Shown here: piece by piece, positions 50,201 through 60,986 of the stretch | Position numbering within the stretch: position 1 is the stretch's first letter | Layout: every line of letters starts with the position of its first letter | Assembly (NCBI GenBank): GCA_947652115.1 | Contig: OX393570.1 | Span: 3,589,817-3,653,816 of the forward strand | Direction: 5' to 3' | DNA: 64,000 bases | DNA from: Blastomussa wellsi | Taxonomy: Eukaryota > Cnidaria > Anthozoa > Scleractinia > Plerogyridae | Notes under the pieces: model-generated | Database searches by the model: none | What the model was told of the DNA's origin: nothing | What the model saw: only the letters and a program-made list of their open reading frames with translations | Position numbers and translations under genes: made by a program

Positions 50201-50728
50201 AATGTTGCCTTTTGCTCTTTTGTTGACTTAAGAAAACTTGGTCACCTAAAATTTATTAGGAAAGAAAACATTCAACCTTTACAGTTAACTGCAGAGATTG
50301 TAATTTTTTTAGACATAGCTGAAAAAGATTTGAACCCGTTAAGCCTTGAATCTGGTGTGATGCCCGGATTGAACATTGTGGCATTTAACATAGTGCATTG
50401 ATTTGTAGAGTTGTCAAGTTTTTGAATAATCAGATTGCAGAAATGTTTGCTATGCTAATAATTACTGGCTCGCATGCAGACTTTACTAGTCACTTCATTC
50501 TATGGAGGCAATAATGATCAGTCAGTCAGTTAGCCTGAATCTAGCTTTAGCTTTAGCTTTATCCCTCAATGAATGCACTAATAGCTTATTATACATTCCT
50601 TTTATTCCTTTCTCTCTTTAAAAGCAGATCGCATGAGGTCTTGGTTTCCAGTAGAAATTGCAAAGGACATGCTGAAGGCCAAGCCGTACCAGCAGCAATA
50701 CCTGGCTAAAGCTTGCAGTAGCAGTTGA
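47283..50728 (+). CDS. NUDT3/4-like: Diphosphoinositol polyphosphate phosphohydrolase (DIPP, NUDT3/NUDT4 type), 146 aa
   Basis: Nudix hydrolase that removes the beta-phosphate of InsP7/InsP8 and, in related enzymes, cleaves diadenosine polyphosphates and mRNA caps. Five exons with consistent phases: 47283-47393, 47480-47590, 47731-47775, 47900-47972, 50628-50728 (TGA). Exon 1 has DEDGYTIRAGCVCFKSE, as in human DGDGYKKRAACLCFRSE; exon 2 VLLVSSCRHPGRWIVPSGG; exons 2-3 form a complete Nudix box, G55-x5-E61-x7-R69-E-V-x-E73-E74-x-G76-V77, split between EEE and AGV; exon 4 TRTSVYVLIVTEMLEKWEE, as in HRTYVYVLIVTEVLEDWED; exon 5 SWFPVEIAKDMLKAKP, as in EWFKIEDAIKVLQYHKP. All metal-binding glutamates are present. 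The C-terminal tail is about 25 residues shorter than human DIPP1. Intron 1 is only 86 nt with a weak GTTTTC donor. The start MAKRMMK was chosen for the MMK match to human; no earlier in-frame ATG follows the upstream stop. Confidence 0.92.
47973..50627. other. DIPP intron 4
   Basis: 2.7 kb intron. The part at 49155-49515 is rich in TTTTTTTGGGT words with a C run at 49470-49482 and looks like a worn repeat. Nothing else is recognised. Confidence 0.5.
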
Positions 50729-51464
50729 CATAGCATGTTCAACAAGAAAAGCTGGTTTGTCCTGTTAAATTTGTAGAAAACAGAAAAGTGTTTTTGTTAT
50801 AAAGAGATGTGTTTTAATTACATACACAAAAAGTGTTGTATACGCTCTATAACCTGTAAAACTGCTGTGGACTTCTGTAAATAAGGCTCAGCAACTAACA
50901 CCCAGGAATTATTGTAAATTAAGTGCTTCTCTCCCTCCATGAAAAAGAAATGGGATATAACCCTATGTGCTTATATAATTAGTCACTCTGCTTGTTAAAG
51001 ATTGATATCTTTTCTCTGTTTTAAGCATTTTACTGATGACCTGTTTGTATTTCATCTCACTGCAGTATGCTGATTTAGAAGTCTAAGAAATTTTTCTGGG
51101 GTGCAAAATTGCCCTCCAGAAATATTCCCCTCCCTGTCTTAATGAAGGTATGGGAAACAAATTAAGCTTGCTCAGTGCCAATTTGCAGAAGTTCGCATTA
51201 CGTTCACAGTTTTGGTGTAATATTTGATGAGAGGAACAGTATACAATACCATAGTAAATCCAGATATATTTTAGGCAAAAGTAAAGGATGGTTTATTAAT
51301 GTGTATTCTGTGGTTCTAATCCTTGAATCCCTAAGTTCTCCTTACTGGTTGCCTGCATACATTTCTAATAAATAATTATAGTTGGGATAATTTGTTTTTG
51401 ATAAGGCAGTTTTAGTCTGTGGTTACTTTCACTTTTGTGGTGACATGTCTGATTTTGTACAGTA

Positions 51465-51649
51465 CAGGGTTGTCAATAAGATTTGAAGTATGCAGAGATA
51501 TTTTGAAAGTAGACGGCACTGGGGTCGCTTTTCTTAAGCGTTTTTGTAATGACTGCTTTTTTCCCGCTTATCTCCGCCAAATTGTAGCCGGCGAAAACGT
51601 TTAAGTGGCCGGCGATATTGCCGGTCGCCAGTGCTTATTGACAACCTTG
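51465..51649. mobile_element. MITE with TIR (C)AGGGTTGTCAATAAG
   Basis: CAGGGTTGTCAATAAG on the left is mirrored by CTTATTGACAACCTTG on the right; GCGTTTTTG/GTAGCCGGCG-type words lie inside. 185 bp without coding potential. Confidence 0.7.
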
Positions 51650-51694
51650 AAGTACTTGATATTTTTTGGAGAAGTGTCCACTATTGTCAACTCT

Positions 51695-52269
51695 CTTAAA
51701 GTGCTAATGCGATGAAAAAATGTTGTTCATGTTCTCTGTCGATTCTGATTTTATATTTGGCTAGAATGCACCATGCCAATTGTTGCGCCTCAATTTTCAA
51801 AATAAGTCTGTTTTTTTACACAACGATTTCTTGTTTAAACTGTCCACCATTACCAGAGTCGGCTTCAGTCGAGTTGCATTGAGAGAGCTGGATTGAGAGA
51901 GAAAATGACTTCATCGGCTCACCAGTTTAATTTTTTTACTGTTTGAACCAGCATATTTGGTATGCAAAACAGCAACTTGCTTCTAAAATCTCGTGCTGCG
52001 TACTAATCAGCTGGGTTTACACATTGTAAAAATAAACTAGTGAGCTGATGACATCATTTTCTCTCTCTATCCAGCTCTCTCAATGCAACTTGACTGAAGC
52101 CGACTCTGGTAATGGCCGACAATTTAAACAAGAAATCATCGCTTAAAGAAACGGACTTATTTTGAAAATTGAGGCGCTATAATTGGCATGGTGCATTCTT
52201 GCCAAATATAAAGTCATAATTGAAAGAGAACAAGAACAACATTTTTTCATTGCAGTAGCACTTTAAAGA
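51695..52269. mobile_element. Large foldback element with ~240-bp arms
   Basis: Left arm 51695-51935 and right arm about 52030-52269 are reverse complements with scattered mismatches: CTTAAAGTGCTA, GAAAAAATGTTGTTC, GCACCATGCCAATT, CCTCAATTTTCAAAATAAG, TTTCTTGTTTAAA, CCAGAGTCGGCTTCAGTC, TTGCATTGAGAGAGCTGGAT and GAGAGAAAATGA all recur reversed. The loop is about 90 bp. Non-coding. Confidence 0.85.
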
Positions 52270-53244
52270 TGAACCACATAGGGGCCAGCATCAACTGTCT
52301 GTCTGAGAGATATTTTTGGCAAGTAGAGAGTTTGGTCACAGTGAAAGGATTGAAAAACAGCTTTCTTATTGAGGTATCTCTAAAGAGAATTGACTGTGAT
52401 TTGGGGAAGGGGATTAGGGGATTGGGTATTCTAATGATATTACATAAGCATGTGTTGGACATTATTATTTGCTCACAAATGTAGACGATAAGAAGTATAA
52501 ATCTACCAGCGTTCTATCATGAATACTGTTTTCTGATTGGCTACCACTACTTACTATGTATTCTGCGATAGAGTGTGAGTAGCAGTTGTCAAGAAAATGG
52601 TGGCCGCTTTGCGTTTGTGGTGCGTGTCTGTTAATAAAATTTGGAAAATCTTGTTATGTTTGGAAAATCTAGTAGATTTAAACTAAAAGTTTCTATCTTG
52701 AGATAGTTGATGAGGGCTTCACCCTCGTCAACTGTCATGGATAGAAATTCTTGAGCTTGTAATGTAATAGTTAAATAGAACGTGTTTGGTGGTAGAACTA
52801 CAGATTAACTTACCGGTAATTAACTCAATTATTTTGAGTTTTTTGGTAACTTGTGAACAAGTGTAACACATTGTGTTGACCACAGTAAAAAAGTGGACAA
52901 TGCTTCAGTGAATGAATTAAGAAAAGACCATTTTTTTCTATTTAAAAAATAGATAGTATTATTAGAATGTGGTCAAAAATTAGCTTCCACCTTCCTTCTC
53001 CCCTCTCTAATCTGTTAGTTTGTAGTTTAGTTATGCCAAGCATAAATTAGTTATGACTTGCTTGGAGAAAAAAAACTCTGACAGAACCATAAAACCATGT
53101 ACTTAATATAAATACAATGGAGTTGCCACAGATCAGGAAGGGCAGGAAAAACTCAAGGAATTTTATTTTGAGTCTGGCATGGAGACAAACATCTTGAAGA
53201 AAAATCAGAAAAAAATTAAATTACACTACTGATTTTATACTATT

Positions 53245-53484
53245 GGGCCCAGTTGTTCGATGGCCGATTAGCGCTAACCCGGGTTTAAATTTTAATCTGG
53301 GTTTCTTTTTCTTTTGTTCAAAAGCATTTTCTCCGATAATTTTCACTTTTATTTTTAGAGCATTGATTCATTAAATTGTAGACAAAAAGAATTAAACGGA
53401 ATTAACTTTTTAAGCTTTCAAATCTGAATTCAAATTTCACACTAACCCTGGGTTATCTTAAGCTAGCTTTGAACAACCCAGCCC
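53245..53484. mobile_element. MITE with TIR GGGCCCAGTTGTTC
   Basis: GGGCCCAGTTGTTC on the left is mirrored by GAACAACCCAGCCC on the right with one mismatch; inner AACCCGGGTT and AACCCTGGGTT also pair. 240 bp, AT-rich interior, non-coding. Confidence 0.7.
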
Positions 53485-54575
53485 AGAAGGCTGAAAAAAA
53501 AAAAACATTTCAGGTCAATGTAATCTCAGTGGTGGTTGTCTGGAGGGATAGCGATACTATATCTATATGATTGATTGATTGATTGATTGATATCTGACAG
53601 TTTGTATATATTTGGTCTGGGAAATATTATTTTTTATCAGGAAAAGGTCATTTTGAAAACTGATGTCTGTGGCAACTATGTATAAATAAAACTAAATATT
53701 ACAGGGCATCACAGCTTAAATCTGCCAGCCTTGTTGCTTTGTGCTGTTAATCTTGTTTAGCTCTGGTTGCATGAGTAAGATTTGTATTTGTGACATAACT
53801 ATTTACAAATGGAAAACAATTCCCACCTTCTTGGATTTGATTTTCTTTGTGAGTGTTGATGTATTATTTTTATCACACCAGGCTTTAGACTTTAAATAAC
53901 ATATTCTTACTGAATGTTGCAATGTAAGATACAGATTGTATTGTAATGTTATGTACTCGATAATTTATTTACTTGGATTTGTTTCATGGTCATTCCTTCT
54001 AATTTGTTACTTAAGTTATTACAACATTGGATGTTTACAGTTCTGCTGTGATAATAACATTACTGCATAATCAGACACTCATTTTGTTGGGTTTAGTCAA
54101 GTTTCGAAGTGCCATAAAAATTGTTTCAACCTTTAAATTGAGAAAATATGAATTGTCCTAATTGATTGCTATACATTTCATAAATGTAATTTTAGAAACT
54201 GTTTTGTAACATCGAAACTGTTCCCTGGTTGATGTTAACTTTTAATAATTTATTATTTATTGCTAAAATGTGATTGTGATTTCTTAATAAAAAGCTGGTC
54301 TAAAAACTACCTGAACCATCAATACGTTAATATATAATAAGGGAAGAGTTCCTATATGTGTGATTAAAAATCAGAATACGCTTATTTTGTTTCCTTGTGG
54401 ATGGTCACCTCTAATTAAGAGGCTAATTGTTTACGACGGAATCCATCAGGAAGTTGAGTAATATTTATTTAAGTTGGACAAAAATCGAGTACCAGAATAA
54501 TTTAAATCATATTTCGTTATTTTTTACCCTTAATAAATGGTAAAGATGTAAGTAATTATTTGTGATAACACCGAC

Positions 54576-54808
54576 AACAATATCTTATCAGAGCCCGAGA
54601 AAACGAATTTTAAAGATCACAAACTCTAGGCAAAATCTAACGTGTCGCCATTTTGTAAAATCGTCCTGAAGATATTCAGTGGAATTGAAGTGGAAGCAGC
54701 AACTCAAAAGTTTGCAATAAGGTGTAAATAATTTTGGTACAACAATTTCTTATCAGAGACTGAGAAAATGAATTTCAAAGCTCGCAAGCTATAGGAAAAA
54801 TCTGACAT
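54576..54808 (+). repeat. Direct repeat of ~70 bp, two copies 164 bp apart
   Basis: 54576-54645 and 54740-54808 share ACAACAAT.TCTTATCAGAG, GAGAAAA.GAATTT, AAAG.TC.CAA.CT and AAAATCT.AC in order. Confidence 0.7.
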
Positions 54809-54815
54809 CTTTTTT

Positions 54816-55390
54816 CCTTGGTGCTGACCAAACGAATCGCGGCCTCTGGGGACGAGAATGAAGCTTGACCAATCTCGTACCTCGAGTCTTCTTGCTTTGC
54901 TGCGTGCGTAGGCTTTACGAAACGAGTATAATTTGGTTTTATCAACTGGGTTGATAATGTCAATTGGCCACCGTAAAGAGATTCAAGAGCTGACGTTTCG
55001 AGCGTTCGCCCTTTCGTCGGAGCGAATGGATTCGCTCCGACGAAAGGGCGAACGCTCGAAACGTCAGCTCTTGAATCTCTTTACGGTGGCCAATTGACAT
55101 TATCAACCCAGTTGATAAAACCAAATTATATTGTTATACTTCCCACTGACGCAGCACCACGGTTTCTTTAGAAACTTACCCCCTCTATTCATTTTACGAA
55201 ACGAGTGCTGGTTTCCCGAGTGACCCTGGGTACGAGGGTGAAACTAAATGGCATTTTACTTCCGATCCATTTTTATTGTCTTCAAAATCAATCCAAATCG
55301 ATCCTGTAACGGAACTTCAAGCCTGCGCAGTTACGGACGGAGCATTCTCGTCCCCAGAGGCCGCAATCCTTTTGGTCAGCACCAAGAATC
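54816..55390. mobile_element. Outer inverted repeat pair enclosing a palindrome
   Basis: The 44-base arm at 54816-54860 (CTTGGTGCTGACCAAACGAA onward to GACGAGAATG) is repeated reversed at 55345-55388 with about three mismatches. Between them lies the palindrome 54927-55130 and some single-copy sequence. A further copy of the arm, in the left orientation, lies at 55527-55573, so the terminal pairing could also be 55343-55575. This looks like one MITE with another inserted in or beside it. Confidence 0.6.
54927..55130. repeat. 204-bp perfect palindrome (101-bp arms, GG spacer)
   Basis: 54927-55027 is the exact reverse complement of 55030-55130. The arm runs from TATAATTTGGTTTTATC through CCACCGTAAAGAGATTCAAG and GACGTTTCGAGCGTTCGCCC to GGAGCGAAT. 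From memory, closely similar sequence is abundant in anthozoan genomes, so it is probably a young foldback transposon. Confidence 0.92.
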
Positions 55391-55575
55391 ACGACCTGTG
55401 GCCGTCTCCAAAACCGGAAGTCCGCGAATCACGGACTCATTGTCGAATCTGACAATTCTGATTGGCTGAAAACTACAGAACGAGTACTCTGCGCATGCTC
55501 ACAAGCTGGGGTGGCCAGAGATCTTGATTCTTGGTGCTGACCAAAAGGATCGCGGCCTCTGGGGTCGAGAATTGG
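55343..55575. mobile_element. MITE-like element with TIR ATTCTCGNCCCCAGAGGCCGC
   Basis: The left end GCATTCTCGTCCCCAGAGG continues as CCGCAATCCTTTTGGTCAGC and then ACCAAGAATCA; the right end, reversed, gives the same words with few changes over about 70 bp, ending before TGGCC. About 233 bp. It sits 120 bp upstream of the TMEM164 start codon. Confidence 0.6.
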
Positions 55576-55695
55576 GGCTTCCGCGCGCCCACCCGATCAT
55601 ATGAAGGCTCGGTTGCCAAGCCATCGACCGGTACGGTCATCGCATATAGGCTGTTGTTCTCGTGAAATAAGCGTCTTTTGACAATTTTTTCAAAG

Positions 55696-58600
55696 ATGAT
55701 AGACTTCAATTACATTGCTGATTATTTATATGGAGGTGTAGACTTCACTTTGCCCGGAAATGGAGGAAGAGAGTGCGCTGCGTACTTATCTTTCAAGCAG
55801 AGGATTATTGAAACGTTGGTTTTCGAACTCTTCACTATCTTCGTGTTCTGGAAAATGCTGGGAACGATTTCTCTGCCAGAGGAATTGCCCACATATAGAG
55901 AAGGAACAGGAATCGGGAAAAGACTTCTTTTGGTCTTACATTGTTTAATTTTCGGTATCGAAATTGGTTTCAAGTTTGCCACGAAACAGATTATTTTTCT
56001 TCTTAACCCATGTCATGTTTTGACAGCTATTCAGGTAAGTATTCGTAACCTTTATCCAGGAATCCTCCCAATAAGAGTTTTTATCGTTTGGGGTCGCGAA
56101 TACTCAGTTAAGTAGACCCATTTGTTCTTAAAATGGTAGCAGATAGAAATGAACCACAAATGAATGATAAAATTCTACAATATTTTCTTTTTTTTCTACA
56201 ATATTTTTTTTGGTCATAAATTGACTTAAAATCAGTTCAGAATAGGTAAAGTTCCAAAACATCTGGAAAGGGTTTTAAATGCATGATCATCTGCACCTGT
56301 CACCACCAAATGAGTGAGGTACAATGACCATAGTGGCATGTGAAAAGGAGGCTTAAAATTCTCCCTTAAGTGCACCACTGTACTATGAAAAGTCTTTAAT
56401 TTTGTACAAACCTCCAGTAAAGTGGGCATTTTCATGTTTTTGTTTACAGATATATTTGTTAGCAGCTCCTCCAAGTAAACGTGTCCTGTGTGTTTTTAGG
56501 CAAGTACCAAATAATTATTCCTAGATAAAGAGGTGTATGTGCACCAATAATAGTAATAAAAATATCAATTATAAGGAAATAAATAAATATCTCATTTTAT
56601 TAACATCTCCCCAATAACTTTAGTTATTATTCATTCAAAATATTTCCCCATTTCTGATTGGTTAAAACCACACGCATAATTCACCATAACCAGCTGCTGT
56701 TGACCAAATTTGGAAAGAATTTTGTCATATTCAACTGATGACGTCAAAAGTACAGCCCGCTGCAGATTATTGAACCATTGACGTCAAAAGTGCAGCCCGC
56801 TGCAGATTATTGAACCGTTTTTGGTGAGCAGAAAACCAAAGAGTAAAATGGCTGCAAGTAAGTTTGAGCAAAGAAAATTTTATCCAGTTACAGTGCAACG
56901 TGCCTAACTGTGGCCACCCAACAAACTTTTTTGACAAGTTAGCCAATCAAAGAGCGCGAATTTGTTTGAGTGCCCTTCCTCCTTGTTAAAAGCGCGACAG
57001 GTTTCATGACAACAGCTTTGAACATTGCAAGGAGGCAGGACAGCTCAGACAAATTTGTGTTCTCTGATTGGCTAATTATAACTTGTCAAAAAAGTTTGTT
57101 GGGTGGCCACAGTTAGGCGCGTCATGCTGTAATATTTGAATGAATAATAAAGCAAATATTGAATTTGGCTTTCGTAGGATATGAAGAATTCTTCAGATCT
57201 CGGAGGGTGTTATCCACCTCAGCCTTTGGCCTGGTTGGATAATACCCTCCTCGACCTGCAGAATTCTTCATATCCTACTCAGCCTCATTCAATAATTCCT
57301 AAATATTAATCTTTATTATCTAGCTGTGCTTCGTAGAGTGCGGGTTTGATTCCCGTATCCGGCGTCGTATGTGGGTCGAGTTTGTTGTTGGTTCTCGTCC
57401 TTGCTCCGAGGGTTTTTCTCAGGGTTATCCGGTTTTCCTCCCTTCACAAAAAAGCAACACTTCCAAATTCTAATTCAATCAGGAATACATGGCCCCAAAA
57501 GCTTGTAGCTTTAAATCCTACCTTGTTTAAACAAAGGAATTATTATTATTATTATTACAAATAATGCTCAAAACGAGTACAAATATTACGCTTTATTTGT
57601 ACTCCAGATAACTGGTTAGAAATTCGCCTGCACAGACATAACAATAGGCCATTTCCAAGCTCCTTTTCCCTCTGTTTCAAAACACATCTAAGTGCAAAAC
57701 TTAATTCATATGAAAATGAGCTTGTTTTGCATGAGAATGAAATGCAGGTAAAATGCAGTTTCGTATGAATGCTTTTGCACTTAGACTTGTTTTTACACTG
57801 AGGCAAAAGAGAACTCAGAAATGGCCTATTTGGCATGTTGGATAATAAGTCTCTTATTAGACATTTTGTTGTGTAATATCACTGAGAATTTTTACTCGTT
57901 TGTATTTTGACGAACCTGTAGGGCAAGTCAAAATACAAACCTGCAACTTTTCTTTGTTTTTGAACTATTGTTTTTCAATCTGTTGTATATTGTTTCAAGG
58001 TTCTTTGTTGTCTTGTTTGCTCTTTGTTTTACGTCACTGGTTAGTTTCACAGATTCTTACACTGAGGATCAGCCCTTACTAGAGGATTTACAGTATTCCA
58101 TGCTTCTCTGTTCCCTTGATTACAGGATTCAAAATTATTTGCTATTTGGCGCTCTCCAAGCTCTTCTTTTTCCAGTGATTAATACAAGATTGGTAAGTTC
58201 AAGACATATATGTAATTGTTCCTTGCAAAGTGTTTCTTAACAGGCCGTAAATCCTATATTGTCTCAGTTTAAAAAAAGTCCTTGTCTAAATCCTTTCACA
58301 AGGACCTCTTTTTTTCACAGAGCCCATTTAAGGAAACGTCTAAGTTTGGAATCAGTGTGTGAGACTTATGGTGGATTGTAATAACATTTATTATTTGAAT
58401 GTATTTTGATTTCAGTTACCATTTGAGGTTGCAACCTACTGGATACAACATACTCTCATTCTAGTTGTTGTGCCATTTTTTCTTGTGTCCTGTCAAGGTA
58501 TGTTATAATTAATTGGAATAAACAATAAATCTTTCACCATTTTATTTTTAGGATCTTTTCTTGTTAACAGTGGGGGACACAATGGCTTAACACCTGTGTT

Positions 58601-60068
58601 GGACTTCAGATCAAGTTTGTCCGGGTTCAAGCCCTGGCAAGAGCCATTGTGTTGTATTTGACACTCCCTGCAGAATGAAATTGGATACCAGCGAATCATT
58701 GGCTCAATCTGACAGAATGTTGTCCCAGCTGGGGAGTAAACTGTCATGGACTAGTATCCCTTCCAGTATCCCAAACTCATCCCTCCCTCGTGCTGCCGAA
58801 ACTGAAGTTAAAGGAGCTATGTCATTGTTTTTGCACTTTGAAAAATTTAGCCTAAATTTTTCAAAATTGTCCTTTCCAATCCATTTCAATCTTCCTCATC
58901 CTTGTTCCTTTTTGTTTTAGTATCACCCCTTTGGTGTTTTTCTCCCCTAGCAAACCATTATTTTTAGGTTTCCTAAATTTTTAGGGTAATTTAGGTTGTC
59001 AAAGAAATAACTCAAAATATCGTGACGTAGCTCCTATAAGTGCCATGAGCTGTAAGCTTCACTATTTTACTTTTGTAAAATTTATTTTCTCATTCCCTTA
59101 CAGGACCATTTACTTTAGAACCTATACGGGACTTCACCTGGGCGACTTTGACATTCACTTTGTTCTCATTCTACATGCTATTGTTTCTTCAACCAATAGG
59201 AATGGTAAGTGGTAATAAGCATTGCAAATAACCAGTCTTGAGGTTAGACAGCCATTTCTGCAGTTGAAGAGTGAAAAAGTGTTGTTTTCCTCTGGCTGCA
59301 CGAGGAACAAATGAAGCGGAAAATGTTGTTCTCACACACATCTGGGAGTCTGGGTGCTAGTCATTCTCGTCCCCAGAGCCGCTTTCCCTCTTAGCCGCCT
59401 GGGCTTGTGCACGAGGAACAAGTGGCTCTGGGGACACATGATTTGATTTGCTGAAATCTAACAAAGGGAGTCCAATCACATCTACTGTTTTAAACATGCT
59501 AATGACAAATGGATTTTAAAAAGGCTGATGTGATTGAGCAGAGAGGAACGTGATTACTATCCCTACTAGGGACCCACCCCGTGGAAGGACGTTGCTATCA
59601 TGGTCAGCGACTAAAAGACTGAAAAGTTAATGAAGGAAACATGTCTCGCGCTTCCTTTCTGCTTCAAACTCTGTGCCATACAGGGGGTGGCTTATATGTG
59701 TGTTGGGTGGGGGGGCTTATAATTGGATGTATTTTTTGTTTCCAAGTAGATGGGCCTATAACCACGGGGGGGGGGGGGGGGGGAATTTACAGTATTCCAT
59801 AGAAGCAATATTAAAACTGTATTTTGTTAAGAGATCTCTACAAATCAATGTTGAAGATATTGTTTCCTTTCTTCCACAGCTCCTTCATGTAAACCTCAAC
59901 TGTACCTTGTGCCCAGCTGTGAGCGACCCATTCAGTGGTCCATTTTATCGTATTATAGCCTGCTGCCATCAACCTCCCATGATATTTTTAATTGGAAAAA
60001 TATTCTGTGTGGTTGGACACAAGTTTGTTGAAGTTTTGTATGGGCCACAGCCAAAGAAAGTAGAATAA
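55696..60068 (+). CDS. TMEM164: TMEM164 orthologue, 275 aa
   Basis: Multi-pass membrane protein; the human protein has been reported as a cysteine-centred acyltransferase that builds arachidonoyl ether phospholipids and promotes ferroptosis. Six exons, phases consistent: 55696-56034, 56450-56499, 58126-58192, 58416-58497, 59104-59204, 59880-60068. Exon 1 has DYLYGGVDFTLPGNGG, ECAAYLSFKQR and IEIGFKFATKQIIFLLNPCH; human has DWLYGGVDPSFAGNGG and [20 protein letters not shown]. The NPCH motif (104-107) holds the proposed active-site Cys106. Later exons give LLAAPPSK, ALLFPVINTRLLPFE, YWIQH, and NCTLCPAVSDPFSGPFYRI, matching human NNMLCPAISDPFYGPWYRI. Several hydrophobic helices are evident. Human TMEM164 is 297 aa; the coral form is shorter mainly in the loop after residue 55. 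Exon 2 ends AG|GCAAGT, a GC-AG intron. Confidence 0.93.
56600..57310. mobile_element. Composite foldback element interrupted by a MITE
   Basis: Right part: AGGATATGAAGAATTCTTCAG / GCAGAATTCTTCATATCCT and GGAGGGTGTTATCC / GGATAATACCCTCC form a hairpin at 57175-57285. Left part carries a 40-bp tandem duplication beginning TGACGTCAAAAGTRCAGCCC (56738-56817). The two parts are separated by the 239-bp element 56891-57129. Outer limits are uncertain. Confidence 0.5.
56891..57129. mobile_element. Tc1/mariner-type MITE, copy 2
   Basis: Same family as 34237-34472: CAGTGCAACGTGCC at left, GGCGCGTCATGCTG at right, TA on both flanks, and shared inner words GTGGCCACCCAACAAAC, AAAAGCGCGACAGGTTTCAT and GAACATTGCAAG. 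Confidence 0.85.
57325..57557 (+). repeat. tRNA-derived SINE, family A, copy with (ATT)n tail
   Basis: Begins with a worn tRNA-like head containing B box GGTTTGATTCCC, continues with the body shared with 739-897, and ends in AATTATTATTATTATTATTAC. The short A-box side is incomplete. Confidence 0.7.
57643..57831. mobile_element. Foldback MITE, TIR AATAGGCCATTTC
   Basis: AATAGGCCATTTCCAAGCTC on the left pairs with GAACTCAGAAATGGCCTATT on the right; CATCTAAGTGCAAAA / TTTTGCACTTAGAC and further inner words also pair. 189 bp. Confidence 0.7.
58573..58830 (+). repeat. tRNA-derived SINE, family D
   Basis: Head: ACACAATGGCTTAACACC (worn A box), anticodon loop CTTCAGA, B box GGGTTCAAGCCC. Body: GGGGAGTAAACTGTCATGGA then CTAGTATCCC, shared in place and order with the element at 63717 (GGGGGTAACCCTGCAATGGA then CTAGCATCCC). 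It lies in TMEM164 intron 4. Confidence 0.7.
59354..59437. repeat. Short inverted repeat TCTCGTCCCCAGAGCC / GGCTCTGGGGAC
   Basis: 84-bp segment with complementary ends related to the CATTCTCGTCCCCAGAGG arms at 54816-55575. Probably a minimal or worn relative. It lies in TMEM164 intron 5. Confidence 0.5.
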
Positions 60069-60986
60069 CATGATAAATGTTTGAGCAAATGGATCTAGGT
60101 TATGCCAATGAAAGCAATTCTGTGACATATTACAGTCAAAACAGCTCCAGTGTCCTTGCAAGGTTGAATTTATTTAACAATTGCAACTTTGGCTTTATCA
60201 CCTTCAAATGAAGAGTCGACTAAAACTTGGTTGTTGACTGGATCATTGTCAGGTTCTGTGCAACCTCCTGGCATTTGAGAATTTGAAAAATATCTCTAAT
60301 TTACATAAAAACAAAAAGAGGGTCAACATTTTTTACACTTTCTTCTTCTACCAGTAGTATTTTTGTGTATTTTCAGTGCACCAAAATGTCTTTCCCCTCT
60401 TTTGCCATTATGAGAGTGTTGAAAGAAGTTAATGATTAACAAAATGACAAGAAAATGTTGTGTGCGACTTTTGACAGTTGACTATTCATTTGAAGGGTGG
60501 TTTACTAAAACCAGTAATGACATCACATTTGCTGTAAGTAATGAATTCATTAATTTAACCGTGGACAAATACTTGAATTGTTGGACTGTAATAATAATAA
60601 TACCTGAGGCTGGAAGATTGTTTGAAAATTGAACAGTTGGCAGGGAAGTGAAGCGTCAAGGGCAACTGTGAAATTTTGAGGACAATCTATCATCTAAGGG
60701 CATTATCCCCCAAATTTTATGTACTAGAAAGCCAGAAATCAATGCTCAGTTATTTTATAACCCTCTGATTAATTTCCACAACGTTTAGCAATCAAAGTTA
60801 AAAAGGAAAAAAACCTATAGTTACTGTAATAATCATAGCATAATTGCAATGGAAATAAATTAAAATTAAAACTGTCATTTGAGTAAAAAGGTAGATCTAA
60901 AAAAATTTGATTTTGTAAAATTGTTCAATTTTTTTCACACCTCCATAAAATCACATGGTGAATATCAAATTGAATGGGGTATGTTG

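Larger units (their letters stand above)
50729..55695. other. Intergenic region between DIPP and TMEM164 genes
   Basis: 5 kb of AT-rich DNA with no gene recognised, holding elements at 51465-51649, 51695-52269, 53245-53484, a (GATT)5 run near 53570, a direct repeat at 54576/54740, the 204-bp palindrome at 54927-55130 and related inverted repeats up to 55575. Confidence 0.5.
56500..58125. other. TMEM164 intron 2, GC-AG, filled with mobile elements
   Basis: 1.6 kb intron with donor GCAAGT at 56500 and acceptor TTACAG. It contains a composite foldback (about 56600-57310) interrupted by a Tc1-like MITE, a SINE (57325-57557) and a foldback (57643-57831). Confidence 0.7.

Noticed and set aside
54927..55130. 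Assembly artefact as the main explanation of the palindrome
   Set aside because: Not excluded, but the arm has the look of an abundant anthozoan repeat, so a young foldback element is more likely.
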